A stretch of DNA of 64,000 bases from the NCBI GenBank assembly GCA_015277795.1, contig CP063848.1:3844001-3908000 (forward strand), read 5' to 3'. This DNA comes from Massilia sp. UMI-21 (lineage in GTDB: Bacteria > Pseudomonadota > Gammaproteobacteria > Burkholderiales > Burkholderiaceae_D). This document shows positions 19,148 to 28,538 of the stretch, one piece after another. Within the stretch, counting starts at the first letter, position 1. Each line of letters starts with the position of its first letter. The position numbers were made by a program, and so were the translations under genes. The notes beneath the pieces are model-generated. The model saw only the letters and a list, made by a program, of their open reading frames with translations. It searched no databases and was not told where the DNA came from.

Positions 19148-19639
19148 TCAAACCTTGAGGATGCGTTCGCCGCGGCCGATGCCGGAACCGCCGGTACGGA
19201 CGGTCTCGAGAATGGAAGCGCGGTCGATGGCGTCGATGAAGGCATCCAGCTTGCTCTTGGCGCCGGTCAGTTCGATCGTGTAGGTCTTCTCGGTCACGTC
19301 GATGATGCGCCCGCGGAAGATGTCGGCGGTGCGCTTCATCTCTTCGCGCTCCTTGCCGACCGCCCGCACCTTGATGAGCATGAGCTCGCGCTCGATGTGC
19401 TGCCCTTCGGTCAGGTCGACCACCTTCACCACTTCGATCAGGCGGTTCAGGTGCTTGGTGATCTGCTCGATGATGTCGTCCGAGCCGCTGGTGACGATCG
19501 TCATGCGCGACAGGGTCGCGTCTTCGGTCGGCGCCACGGTGAGCGTCTCGATGTTGTAGCCGCGTGCCGAGAACAGCCCGACCACGCGCGACAGCGCGCC
19601 GGCTTCGTTCTCGATGAGGACGGAAATGATGTGTCGCAT
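19148..19639 (-). CDS. ilvN: Acetolactate synthase small (regulatory) subunit
   Basis: The 163-residue product has an N-terminal ACT domain (MRHIISVLIENEAGALSRVVGLFSARGYN begins it, split over about residues 1-75) that binds valine for feedback control, and a C-terminal domain. The start overlaps the ilvB stop by one base (TAATG), so the subunits are co-translated. It could equally be named ilvH. Confidence 0.97.
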   Translation of the reverse strand: MRHIISVLIENEAGALSRVVGLFSARGYNIETLTVAPTEDATLSRMTIVTSGSDDIIEQITKHLNRLIEVVKVVDLTEGQHIERELMLIKVRAVGKEREEMKRTADIFRGRIIDVTEKTYTIELTGAKSKLDAFIDAIDRASILETVRTGGSGIGRGERILKV

Positions 19640-21378
19640 TACAGGTCCTCCGAGCCGAGCAGCATTTCATTCAGGCCCTTGCCGGCCTTGACCATCGGCC
19701 AGACGTTCTCGCTCTGGTCGGTGATGAAATTCATGAACACCAGGCGGTCCTTCATGGCGAAGGCTTCAACCAGCGAGCCCTCGACGTCGGACGGCTTCTC
19801 GATGCGCATGCCCACGTGGCCGTAGGCCTCGGCCAGCTTCTCGAAGTCCGGCAGGGAATCCATATAGGATTCGGAATAGCGCGAACCGTAGTCGATCTGC
19901 TGCCACTGGCGGACCATGCCCAGGAAGCGGTTGTTGAGCAGGATGATCTTCGGGCTCAGGTGGTACTGCTTGCAGGTGGCCAGCTCCTGGATGCACATCT
20001 GGATCGAGCCCTCGCCGGTGACGCAGGCAACCGTCGCATCGGGATTCGCCATCTGCACGCCCATCGCGTACGGCAGGCCGACGCCCATGGTGCCCAGGCC
20101 GCCCGAGTTGATCCAGCGGCGCGGCTTGTCGAAGCCGTAATACTGCGCGGCCCACATCTGGTGCTGGCCCACGTCCGAGGTGATGAAGGCGTCGCCCTTG
20201 GTCACCTGGTAGAGCTGTTCGATGACCGACTGCGGCTTGATCAGCTCGCTGGAGGACGCATAGGCCAGGCAGTCCTTGCCGCGCCATTCGGCGATCTGCT
20301 TCCACCAGGCCTGCAGCGCGTTCGCATTCGGCCGGGCCACGGCTTGGGCGGCGCTGGCCTCGAGCTGCGACAACAGCTCGACCAGCACGTCCTTGACGTT
20401 GCCGACGATCGGGATGTCGACCTTCACGCGCTTCGAGATCGACGAGGGGTCGATGTCGATGTGGATGATCTTGCGCGGGTGGGAGGCGAAGTGCTTGGGA
20501 TTGCCGATCACGCGGTCGTCGAAGCGCGCGCCGATGGCGATCAGGACGTCGCAGTGCTGCATCGCCATGTTCGCTTCGTAGGTGCCGTGCATGCCGGGCA
20601 TGCCCACGAAATGCGGGCTGGAGGCGCGCGAGGCGCCCAGGCCCATCAGCGTGTTCGTCACCGGGAAGCCGGTCTTGTCGACCAGGCGGTTGAGTTCGTT
20701 CGAGGCATTGGCCAGGATGACGCCGCCGCCGGCGTAGATCATCGGGCGCTCGGCGCCCTGCAGGAGCTGCACGGCCTTGCGGATCTGGCCGGCGTGGCCC
20801 TTGTCCACCGGCTTGTACGAACGCATCTCGATCTCGCGAGGGTAGTCGTACGCACACTTGTGCATGCTGATGTCCTTCGGGATATCGACCAGCACCGGGC
20901 CGGGACGGCCGGTGCGGGCGATGAAGAAGGCCTTCTTGATGGTGGAAGCGAGCTCGCGGACATCCTTGACCAGGAAGTTGTGCTTGACCACCGGGCGGGT
21001 GATGCCGACCGTGTCGCACTCCTGGAAGGCATCCTGGCCGATCGCATGGCTCGGCACCTGGCCGGAGATGACCACCATCGGGATCGAATCCATGTAGGCC
21101 GTGGACAGGCCGGTGACGGCATTGGTCACGCCCGGGCCGGAGGTCACGAGGGCGACGCCGACGGTGTTGGAACTGCGCGAATAGGCGTCTGCGGCATGGA
21201 CCGCGGCCTGTTCGTGGCGCACCAGGACGTGCTGGAACTTGTCCTGCTTGAAGATGGCGTCGTAGATGTAGAGGACTGCCCCGCCGGGATAACCGAAGAC
21301 GTGCTTGACGCCCTCTTCCGCGAGACAACGCACCAGGATTTCGGCGCCGGTGATCGACGTCGATATTTCGTTACTCAT
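19639..21378 (-). CDS. ilvB: Acetolactate synthase large (catalytic) subunit
   Basis: This thiamine diphosphate enzyme forms acetolactate. The N-terminal TPP-binding domain has the catalytic Glu in VRHEQAAVHAADAY; the C-terminal domain has the metal site CVTGEGSIQM, a variant of GDGS common in this group. The 579-residue length is normal. Start ATG 21378 follows AAAGGA by 6 bp; an ATG 15 bp upstream is less likely. It could equally be named ilvI. Confidence 0.97.
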   Translation of the reverse strand: MSNEISTSITGAEILVRCLAEEGVKHVFGYPGGAVLYIYDAIFKQDKFQHVLVRHEQAAVHAADAYSRSSNTVGVALVTSGPGVTNAVTGLSTAYMDSIPMVVISGQVPSHAIGQDAFQECDTVGITRPVVKHNFLVKDVRELASTIKKAFFIARTGRPGPVLVDIPKDISMHKCAYDYPREIEMRSYKPVDKGHAGQIRKAVQLLQGAERPMIYAGGGVILANASNELNRLVDKTGFPVTNTLMGLGASRASSPHFVGMPGMHGTYEANMAMQHCDVLIAIGARFDDRVIGNPKHFASHPRKIIHIDIDPSSISKRVKVDIPIVGNVKDVLVELLSQLEASAAQAVARPNANALQAWWKQIAEWRGKDCLAYASSSELIKPQSVIEQLYQVTKGDAFITSDVGQHQMWAAQYYGFDKPRRWINSGGLGTMGVGLPYAMGVQMANPDATVACVTGEGSIQMCIQELATCKQYHLSPKIILLNNRFLGMVRQWQQIDYGSRYSESYMDSLPDFEKLAEAYGHVGMRIEKPSDVEGSLVEAFAMKDRLVFMNFITDQSENVWPMVKAGKGLNEMLLGSEDL

Positions 21379-21923
21379 GTACATTCCTTTCAAGACCCAA
21401 TGGGAGTTTGATCGGATGCCCGTTCCTAACGAAATGCGAAATGCGCGACAGCGCTCATGCTTCCCTTCTCTCTGCGTGCACGCCGGTGGTTCAGGACGCC
21501 GTAGGGTCCTTACGCACGGGCGCTGGGCGCAACTCGTTCGGCTTGAGTGTCTGTAGCGTTTATACGCATCTCTCGCGCTTGTGGCGCGGGTCGGAGCAAA
21601 CTGCCTACAAATGAAAGCGCGTCAATCCGGGAATGGCGTGTGGGCCTTAACCGGGTGACCGGAGAGCTTCGGGGGTGCAAAGCATTGAAACACATTACTG
21701 CGTTGCACCATTTTGGTCAAGGTATAAAGAAAAAAATAATCCAGGCCCCGCGGCGGTGCGCTGCGGCGCACGAACAATGGGCTGCGGCCGCCCCGGCAGG
21801 GGTGCGCCGCCGCCGCTGCCGCGGGCGGTCACTGTGCGATTTCGATGCAGTGTTTGGGGTTTTTTGCTAGGATTCGATAGTTTTCCTCACGGCATTCGCA
21901 CCAGACGCCCTTTCCAAGCACGC
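21379..21923. other. Divergent intergenic region between ilvB and the sigma factor gene
   Basis: This 545-bp stretch holds the leaders of two divergent operons. I found no leader peptide rich in Ile, Val or Leu and no clear attenuator or riboswitch. An AT-rich run at about 21720-21745 is the best promoter area, but hexamers are not convincing. Confidence 0.5.
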
Positions 21924-22493
21924 ATGGCCACAGACAAAGAACTCAACGACTTCCTCGAGAATGTCGAACGGCGTGCGTTCAAGCAGGCGGTATATGCGGT
22001 GCGCAAGGACGAATCGGCGCTCGACATCGTGCAGGACGCGATGATCAAGCTGGCCGAGAAATACGGCGACAAGCCGGCGGCCGAGCTGCCGATGCTGTTC
22101 CAGCGCATCCTGCAAACCACGATCCTCGATTACTTCCGTCGCGAAAAGGTCCGCAATACCTGGGTCAGCCTGTTCTCCGGCTTCAGCCGGCAGGATGCCG
22201 ACGATGAGGAATTTGATATACTTTCTTCGTATGAAGCGGAGGCAGGAACGGCCGCCGCCGAGTCGAGCGCCGACCAGTATGAGCGCGCGCAAACCTTGCG
22301 CCTGATCGAACAAGAAGTAGAAAAGCTCCCAGCGCGTCAACGGGAAGCCTTCCTCATGCGTTACTGGCAGGACATGGACGTGGCCGAGACGGCCGAAGCG
22401 ATGGGTTGTTCCGAAGGAAGCGTCAAGACGCACTGTTCGCGTGCAACCCACGCCCTCGCCGAGGCGCTCAAGGCCAAGGGAATCAAGCTATGA
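21924..22493 (+). CDS. RNA polymerase sigma factor, ECF-type (sigma-70 family)
   Basis: The 189-residue protein has region 2 (about 10-80: AVRKDESALDIVQDAMIKLA, then FQRILQTTILDYFRREKVR) and region 4 (about 130-185: LPARQREAFLMRYWQDMDV, then AEAMGCSEGSVKTHCSRA). There are no regions 1 or 3, as in ECF sigma factors. It is translationally coupled (ATGA) to a single-pass DUF3619 membrane protein, a typical arrangement for a sigma and anti-sigma pair. Target promoters are unknown. Confidence 0.92.
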   Translation: MATDKELNDFLENVERRAFKQAVYAVRKDESALDIVQDAMIKLAEKYGDKPAAELPMLFQRILQTTILDYFRREKVRNTWVSLFSGFSRQDADDEEFDILSSYEAEAGTAAAESSADQYERAQTLRLIEQEVEKLPARQREAFLMRYWQDMDVAETAEAMGCSEGSVKTHCSRATHALAEALKAKGIKL

Positions 22494-22888
22494 ACACCGA
22501 CGACATCAACCTGGCGTACAAGGTACGCCATGCCCTGAACGAGAACCTCGAGGCGCTGCCGGTTTCGACCACCGAGCGGCTGGCCGCGGCGCGCGCGCTT
22601 GCCATGTCGCGCAAGAAGCCCGACGCGGCGCCGGCCGGGCCGCACAGGAAGCCCCTGTTCGACGTGAAGACCTGGTTCAGCGGTCCGGCACTGGCGCGCA
22701 TCGCGGTGGCGGCGCCGATGCTGGCGCTGGTGATCGGCATGGGCGGCGTCTACCAGTACGAGCAGCAGCAGCGGCTGGCTGCCATGGCCGAGATCGACGC
22801 CGCCGTGCTGGCCGACGAGCTGCCGCTCACCGCCTACCTCGACGACGGGTTCAACGCCTACGTGGAGTCGCAACAGCGCCAGCAATGA
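22490..22888 (+). CDS. DUF3619 family single-pass membrane protein, candidate anti-sigma factor
   Basis: The 132-residue protein has a soluble N-terminal part (about 1-60), one transmembrane helix (about 70-90: ARIAVAAPMLALVIGMGGVY) and a short periplasmic tail. Its start overlaps the sigma factor stop and its stop overlaps the next start (both ATGA). DUF3619 has no proven role. Topology and position suggest it holds the sigma factor at the membrane; that is inference. Confidence 0.85.
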   Translation: MNTDDINLAYKVRHALNENLEALPVSTTERLAAARALAMSRKKPDAAPAGPHRKPLFDVKTWFSGPALARIAVAAPMLALVIGMGGVYQYEQQQRLAAMAEIDAAVLADELPLTAYLDDGFNAYVESQQRQQ

Positions 22889-23676
22889 CGAACACCGCGC
22901 CGAAGCCCCGCATCGCCGTTGTCATGACCGCGGCAGCGGTCTTGATTGCCGGGGCCGCGACCTGGGCGGTCTACAACCGGTCCGAATCCACCGCACCGGC
23001 CGCGCGCGGCGCAGGCAGCTCCCCGACCACCGCAGCCGGCGCCAAGCCGTCCGCCAAGACCCTCGACAAGCCGCTCTGGCGCGAACTCTCGCGCAGCCAG
23101 CAGGCCGCCCTCGCGCCGCTCAAGCCCGAGTGGGACGGCTTCGACGGCATACGCAAGCGCCGCTGGCTCGAACTGTCGGCCCGTTTCGCCTCGATGAGTC
23201 CGGCCGAGCAGGCACGCGTGCACGAGCGCATGCGCCAATGGATGCGCCTGACCCCGGCCGAGCGCAATCTGGCGCGCGAGAATTTCAACAAGACCCGCAA
23301 GCTGGCCCCGGGCCAGAAGAGCGCCACCTGGGAAAGCTACCAGCAGCTGTCCGAGGAAGAAAAGCGCCGGCTGGCGCGCGCCGGCGCCAAGCCGCAGGGC
23401 GCGCCTTCCCTGCCCCATTCGCCGGTCATCGCCACGCCGACCAGTTGTCCGCCGGGTGCGACCCGCCGCGGCACCTCGTGCATCATGCCGGCGCCGGGCG
23501 CGCCTGCCCTTGCGCCCGGCGCGGCGACCATTCCGGCCACGATCACCTCGACGCCCGCCGCCGCGCCGCCCCCTGGCGCGGGCGCGGGCGCGGCAACCAG
23601 CCTGCCGCCACCCGCCTCCCAGGCCACAAACAATGCCAGCAACGTCAGTAATAATGCCAGTCATGCCAGCCACTGA
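22885..23676 (+). CDS. DUF3106 domain protein, membrane-anchored, periplasmic
   Basis: The 263-residue product has an N-terminal membrane segment (about 9-28) and a DUF3106 domain (about 60-165) with WRELSRSQQAALAPLKPEW and the repeated MSPAEQARVHERMRQWMRL pattern of short helices. This layout recalls periplasmic metal/zinc-responsive CpxP/ZraP-like sensors, but no such link is proven. The last 100 residues are Pro/Ala-rich and end in an Asn/Ser/His-rich tail. Co-translated with the DUF3619 gene. Confidence 0.85.
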   Translation: MTNTAPKPRIAVVMTAAAVLIAGAATWAVYNRSESTAPAARGAGSSPTTAAGAKPSAKTLDKPLWRELSRSQQAALAPLKPEWDGFDGIRKRRWLELSARFASMSPAEQARVHERMRQWMRLTPAERNLARENFNKTRKLAPGQKSATWESYQQLSEEEKRRLARAGAKPQGAPSLPHSPVIATPTSCPPGATRRGTSCIMPAPGAPALAPGAATIPATITSTPAAAPPPGAGAGAATSLPPPASQATNNASNVSNNASHASH

Positions 23677-24205
23677 GCCAAGCAAGCCGGCCGCCGTCGT
23701 CACCCCGACCATCCTGCGCCGCGTCACCGTCATGCTGTACGAAGCCCTGCTGCTGTTCGCCGTCGAGATGCTGGCGATCGCCGTCTACATGCTGGCAACC
23801 CTGAACAGCCAGCATCCGCTGGCCCGGGACGGCATGAAGCTCTGGCTGCTGCTGGTGACCGCCGCCTACTTCATGTGGTGCTGGATCGACAGCGGCCATA
23901 CGCTGGCCATGAAAACCTGGCGCATCAAGGTGGTCAGGCTCGGCTACCACAAGCTGCCCATCCGCACGGCGGCGCTGCGCTTCCTGCTGGCCTGGGGCTG
24001 GTTTGCCCCTGCCCTGCTGGTGTGCTGGGCATTCGGCCTGCACGGCAAGGCGCAGATCGGCATGGCGCTGGCCGTCGGGATCGTCGCGTGGGCAATGACC
24101 GCGCTGCTCGACAAGGACCGCCAATTCCTGCACGACCGCCTGGCCGGCACGCGCCTGGTCGCACTGCCGAAAGCGGCGCCTATCCGCCCGGGTCCCTCGC
24201 CCTGA
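23654..24205 (+). CDS. RDD family membrane protein
   Basis: The 183-residue protein has an RDD domain (about 15-170) with three to four hydrophobic helices; the start of helix 1 reads LRRVTVMLYEALLLFAVEML and the end has LLDKDRQFLHDRLAGTRLV. Its start lies inside the end of the DUF3106 gene (23 bp overlap). ATG 23654 or 23663 are both possible. The 3' end overlaps the convergent kinase by 26 bp. RDD proteins are of uncertain function; some act in ion exchange. Confidence 0.85.
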   Translation: MPVMPATEPSKPAAVVTPTILRRVTVMLYEALLLFAVEMLAIAVYMLATLNSQHPLARDGMKLWLLLVTAAYFMWCWIDSGHTLAMKTWRIKVVRLGYHKLPIRTAALRFLLAWGWFAPALLVCWAFGLHGKAQIGMALAVGIVAWAMTALLDKDRQFLHDRLAGTRLVALPKAAPIRPGPSP

Positions 24206-27011
24206 TCATCGTGCGGACCTTGTTGGCGAATGCGCCGATTTCGAAGGGCTTCGTCATCACCTCCATGCCCGGGTCGAGCCGGCCGTTCCCGACGGCCGCG
24301 GTGTCCGCGTACCCGGTAATGAACAGCACATTCAGGCCGGGACGCTGCACCCGTGCGGCATCCGCCACCTGGCGGCCGTTCAGGCCGCCGGGCAGGCCGA
24401 CGTCCGTGACCAGCAGATCCACGCGCATATCCGAGTTCAGCAGTTGCAAGCCACTGGGGCCGTCCTGCGCGGTGAACACACGATACCCCGCATCGCGCAG
24501 GATCTCTTCGACGATGTCGCGCAGCGCAAGTTCGTCTTCGATGAGGAGCACCGTTTCGCCCTGGCCCGACGCGATCGGCCGGGCCAGGGCGGGCGCCTCT
24601 TCCTGCACGACGCCCACGTAGCGGGGCAGGTACAGGCGCATGGTGGTGCCCGCGCCCACCTCCGAGTGCACGGACACGTGGCCATCCGATTGGCGCAAGA
24701 AACCGTACACCATGGACAGGCCCAGGCCCGTGCCTTCGCCCAGGGGCTTCGTTGTGAAGAATGGATCGAAGATGCGTGCAATCACCTCCGGCGGCATGCC
24801 CGCTCCGGTGTCGACCACGCACAAGGAGATGTACTCCCCGGGTCGTATCCCGTTTTCTTTTGCCGCAAGCCCGTCGATCGACTCGTTGGCCGTCATCAGC
24901 GTCAGTCTTCCGCCTCCGGGCATCATCGCATCGCGCGCATTGATGCACAGGTTGAGCACGGCATTCTCGAGCTGGGACGGGTCGATTTTCGTCAGTCCGA
25001 GCCCGGGCGCCTCGATGACCTCGAGTTCGACCATCGGGCCGACCGAATGGCGGACCAGCTCGGCCATGCCGCTGATGAGACGGTTGAGGTCGGTGGGCTT
25101 CGGATCGAGCGTCTGTCGACGCGAAAAAGCCAGGAGCCGCTGCGTCAGCGACGCGGCGCGGCGCACGGAAGATTCGCCCAGCTCGATATAGCGCTCCAGA
25201 CCGATATATTGCCCACGCTGCAGTTTCAGCTTCATCACCTGCATCGCGCCACTGATGGAGGCCAGCAGGTTGTTGAAATCGTGCGCCAGGCCACCAGTGA
25301 GCTGGCCCACCGCTTCCATTTTCTGCGACTGGCGCAAGGCATCCTGGGCCTGCTTGAGCTCGGCCTCGCTTGCCTTGTTGAGACTGAGGTCGCGTCCGAC
25401 CGCGACGAAGTTCCGGCCGTCGAGTTCCGGGGTGAGCGTCCACTCGATATGCTTCCAGCCCCCCTCGCGGGTGGCGATGCGGTTCTCGAAGCGTGCCGGC
25501 TGGTGTTTCTCGGCCATATGCGTGATCGCCTCCAGCGTGCCCGGCATGTCGTCCGGGTGCATGAAACTGGCATAGGGACGCGTGAGCAGCTCGGCCTCGC
25601 TCCAGCCGAGGATGTGCGTCCAGGCCGGACTGACAGCCGACATTTTCCCATCGTAATTGGCCAACGCGAGCATATCCTGCGACAGGTTCCAGTGCCGTTC
25701 ACGCTCGGCGTTGCGCCTGGCCCGTTCCGCTTCGCGTTCCTTTTCGGCCGTGATATCGCGACCGGTGGCGTAGGTCATGTCGCCCGCGGGCGCGGCAGCC
25801 CAGGAGATCCAGCGGATCGAGCCGTCCTTGTGCCGGTAGCGGTTCTCGATCATCGGCCGCCCGCCGGATCCGGCGCTCTCGTACGCGTCGATCGTCGCCG
25901 CGTGATCTTCCGGCACGACGAAGCTGTTGACGTGCCGGCCCACGAGCTCGTCGGATGTGTAGCCCAGCAGCGTCGTCCAGGCCGGATTCACCCGTCGAAA
26001 ATAGCCTTCGAAGTCGATGACGAGCAACAGGGCGGGCGAGGTGTCCCACATGCGGTCGCGTTCGGCGGTACGCTCGGCGACCTGGCTCTCGAGCGTTTCG
26101 TTCAGCTCGCGCAGCCTTCGCTCGGCCAGCTTGCGCGCGCTGACATCCTGGAACAGGATCGCCACCTGGCGCCTGGCAGCCGGCTCGACGCGCGAGCAGG
26201 CCACTTCCAGGTACCGGTCGGTCGCCTCGAGCTCGCGCTCGAAGCGCACCGGCTCGCCCGTTTCGAGCACCCTGCGGAAGATCGCCACCCAGGCATCCGC
26301 CTCGCCCTGCGCCAGCTCTCCCCGGCCTGTCTTGCCGATGATGTTCGGAATGCCGGCATGGCGCATATACGCCTGGTTTGCTTCGATGTGCACGTAATCG
26401 GACAGTGGGCCATGCGGCCCGTCGATGAATTCGACGATACAGAAACCCTCGTCGATGGAATCGAACAGGGTGCGGTAGCGCGACTCGCTCTCCCGCAGCT
26501 TGTCTTCGGTACGCCGCCTGTCGGTAATGTCGATGGACACGCCGGCCATGCCGGACGGCCTGCCATCGGCCCCATGCACGGCCTGTCCACGGATGGCAAG
26601 CCAGCGCACCTCTCCCGCCGGCGTCACGACCCGATACTCGATGTCGTAATCCGCTCCGGTGGCGATGCTGCGCTCGACGGCTTCGGCCATGCGCGCCTTG
26701 TCGTCGGGATGGATGGCCTCGCGCAGTTCGGCATAGCTGAACGCTGCGTCCGGATCGCGCCCGAAGTTGAGCCGGCAGATCTCCGACGTCGTCAGTTCGC
26801 CTGTCGCGAGGTCAAGGCTCCAGGTGCCAAGCCGCCCGGCCTTGATGGCGAAGAGCAGCCCGAGCTCGTGCGCGCTGGACGCCGATACCTCACGCCCGGT
26901 CGGCATGGGGCGCTCGCTGGACGTACTGCTCGGATCGAAAATGGATGACGCGGGTAGCACCGCTGTCCGAGACAGCGGCAGGGATGAAGTCGACAGGCAT
27001 GGCACACTCAA
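24180..27011 (-). CDS. Multi-PAS hybrid histidine kinase with C-terminal receiver
   Basis: The 943-residue cytoplasmic protein has four PAS domains in a row (about 40-165, 170-300, 315-440, 445-570). HisKA follows with LAHDFNNLLASISGAMQ (about 595), then HATPase_c (about 700-810) and a receiver domain (about 825-940) with acceptor Asp in LLVTDVGLPG. No membrane segment is visible. Several inputs are probably combined through PAS ligands, but none can be named. No partner regulator is adjacent. It overlaps the RDD gene at its 3' end. Confidence 0.9.
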   Translation of the reverse strand: MSVPCLSTSSLPLSRTAVLPASSIFDPSSTSSERPMPTGREVSASSAHELGLLFAIKAGRLGTWSLDLATGELTTSEICRLNFGRDPDAAFSYAELREAIHPDDKARMAEAVERSIATGADYDIEYRVVTPAGEVRWLAIRGQAVHGADGRPSGMAGVSIDITDRRRTEDKLRESESRYRTLFDSIDEGFCIVEFIDGPHGPLSDYVHIEANQAYMRHAGIPNIIGKTGRGELAQGEADAWVAIFRRVLETGEPVRFERELEATDRYLEVACSRVEPAARRQVAILFQDVSARKLAERRLRELNETLESQVAERTAERDRMWDTSPALLLVIDFEGYFRRVNPAWTTLLGYTSDELVGRHVNSFVVPEDHAATIDAYESAGSGGRPMIENRYRHKDGSIRWISWAAAPAGDMTYATGRDITAEKEREAERARRNAERERHWNLSQDMLALANYDGKMSAVSPAWTHILGWSEAELLTRPYASFMHPDDMPGTLEAITHMAEKHQPARFENRIATREGGWKHIEWTLTPELDGRNFVAVGRDLSLNKASEAELKQAQDALRQSQKMEAVGQLTGGLAHDFNNLLASISGAMQVMKLKLQRGQYIGLERYIELGESSVRRAASLTQRLLAFSRRQTLDPKPTDLNRLISGMAELVRHSVGPMVELEVIEAPGLGLTKIDPSQLENAVLNLCINARDAMMPGGGRLTLMTANESIDGLAAKENGIRPGEYISLCVVDTGAGMPPEVIARIFDPFFTTKPLGEGTGLGLSMVYGFLRQSDGHVSVHSEVGAGTTMRLYLPRYVGVVQEEAPALARPIASGQGETVLLIEDELALRDIVEEILRDAGYRVFTAQDGPSGLQLLNSDMRVDLLVTDVGLPGGLNGRQVADAARVQRPGLNVLFITGYADTAAVGNGRLDPGMEVMTKPFEIGAFANKVRTMIRARDPGG

Positions 27012-27123
27012 TGGTTAGAGTCGTACCATAGCATAATCAGCAACTCGACTTCTCTTTGAACGGTCGGTGTTGCCGGGTGCGAGGGATGTCGCGCTTGCCG
27101 CGGGGACGCCCCCGGCACAAGGC

Positions 27124-27369
27124 TTATTTGCCTTTGCCGATCTCGCGCCAGTCGTCCTCGTCCAGCGCGACGTCGAATTTCTTCGCCGCGGCACGGATGC
27201 GCTGCCAGGCTTCGTCCCGCTCCTGGTCCGTCACGCCCTCTACCTGCTTGAAGCGGGCCACGGCATTGCGCACATGGCTGGCGTCTTCCAGCGGTTCCTT
27301 GCGTTGCTTGGGAAAAGCGAAGTTTCGAGAAGAAAGGTCGTCCCGTTCATCTTGATCGAGCTTGCTCAT
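27124..27369 (-). CDS. Small conserved hypothetical protein (DUF6582-like)
   Basis: An 81-residue, charged, helical cytoplasmic protein (SSRNFAFPKQRKEPL, then DASHVRNAVARFKQVEGV and DQERDEAWQRIRAAAKKFDV). This pattern is found in small proteins often annotated in the DUF6582 group. ATG 27369 has GGAGG 7 bp upstream and is preferred over a start 24 bp upstream. Function unknown. Confidence 0.75.
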   Translation of the reverse strand: MSKLDQDERDDLSSRNFAFPKQRKEPLEDASHVRNAVARFKQVEGVTDQERDEAWQRIRAAAKKFDVALDEDDWREIGKGK

Positions 27370-27557
27370 CAGGCATCCTCCATGGCGATTCACATCGGCA
27401 GAAGATACGCTTTTTGGCGACCTTGCTTCGCCCGGCAGGAATTGGCAGGCATGACGGCTCCCCCATCTCGCTTGCCGCGTGGCATTCGAACGCGGCCTGA
27501 GCGCAAACAGCGGAATAATCGGCAGTTTCGAACCTGAACCCTGAAGAAAGGTGGACC

Positions 27558-28523
27558 ATGAAGCTATCGAACATGCGCGTCGTCATCATGGGCGCATCCA
27601 GCGGCATCGGGGCGGCCACCGCCCTTGCCTTCGCGCGCGAGGGGGCGCAACTGGTGCTGGGCGCGCGCGGCAAGGAAGGCCTGGAGGACATCGCGCAGCG
27701 GTGCCGCCAGGCCGGCGGCCAGGCCGAGGCGCTGGTGGTGGATGCGCTCGACGCCGACGCGGTCGCGGCATTCGCGCAGCGGGCGCGCGCGATCCTGGGG
27801 CGGATCGACCTGTGGTACAGCAACGTGGGCGCCGGCGTGGTCGGCAAGTACGCCGAGGTGCCGATGCGCGACCACCGGCGCGTGATCGAGACCAATCTCA
27901 TCAGTCACATGAACGACGCCCACGCGGTGATGCCGATCTTCCTGGAGCAGGACCACGGCATCTGGGTCAACATGATCTCGGCCGGCGGTTTCGTGTCCAC
28001 GCCCTACTCGGCCGCCTATGGGGCCAGCAAGTATGGACTGCGCGGCTTCAGCGAGGCCCTGCGTGCCGAACTGGGCCAGCGGCCCGGCATCCGCGTCTGC
28101 GACGTGTATCCGACCTTCGTGGACACGCCCGGCATGCGCCACGCGGGCAATTACACCGGCGCCCGGCTGTCGGTTCCGCCCGGCGCGTTGAGGCCCGAGA
28201 AGGTGGCCGCCGCCATCGTCGACCTGGCGCGGCATCCGCGCGACTCGACGGCGGTCGGCGCCCCGGCTTCGCTGTTCAGGCTGAGCAACTTCGCGGCGCC
28301 CAATCTGCTTGCCGCCGGCATGAACCGCCTGCTGGATGCGTGGGCGAAACGTGCCGATCCCGCCCCCGACACGCGTGGGGCGCTGTACGAGCCGCAGCAT
28401 AGCCCAAGCGGCATCCACAGCGGCGAACGCCGCCCCAGTCAAGCGGGCAACAAAGCGCTCGCGGTCGGCGCGGTGGCGCTGGCCGCCGCGATCGGCGTGC
28501 AGCTCTGGCGCCGCCGCGCCTGA
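27558..28523 (+). CDS. SDR family NAD(P)-dependent oxidoreductase with C-terminal membrane helix
   Basis: A classical short-chain dehydrogenase: cofactor motif GASSGIG at about residue 13, catalytic Ser in MISAGG and YGASK at about residue 155. The core ends near residue 250. A 70-residue extension follows and finishes with a hydrophobic helix (about 298-314) and LWRRRA, so the enzyme is probably tail-anchored. Substrate unknown. Confidence 0.88.
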   Translation: MKLSNMRVVIMGASSGIGAATALAFAREGAQLVLGARGKEGLEDIAQRCRQAGGQAEALVVDALDADAVAAFAQRARAILGRIDLWYSNVGAGVVGKYAEVPMRDHRRVIETNLISHMNDAHAVMPIFLEQDHGIWVNMISAGGFVSTPYSAAYGASKYGLRGFSEALRAELGQRPGIRVCDVYPTFVDTPGMRHAGNYTGARLSVPPGALRPEKVAAAIVDLARHPRDSTAVGAPASLFRLSNFAAPNLLAAGMNRLLDAWAKRADPAPDTRGALYEPQHSPSGIHSGERRPSQAGNKALAVGAVALAAAIGVQLWRRRA

Positions 28524-28538
28524 GGGACGTTCGCCGGG

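Noticed and set aside
21379..21923. Possible ilv leader-peptide attenuator
   Set aside because: No short frame with runs of Ile, Val or Leu codons and no terminator/antiterminator pair was found on the minus strand.
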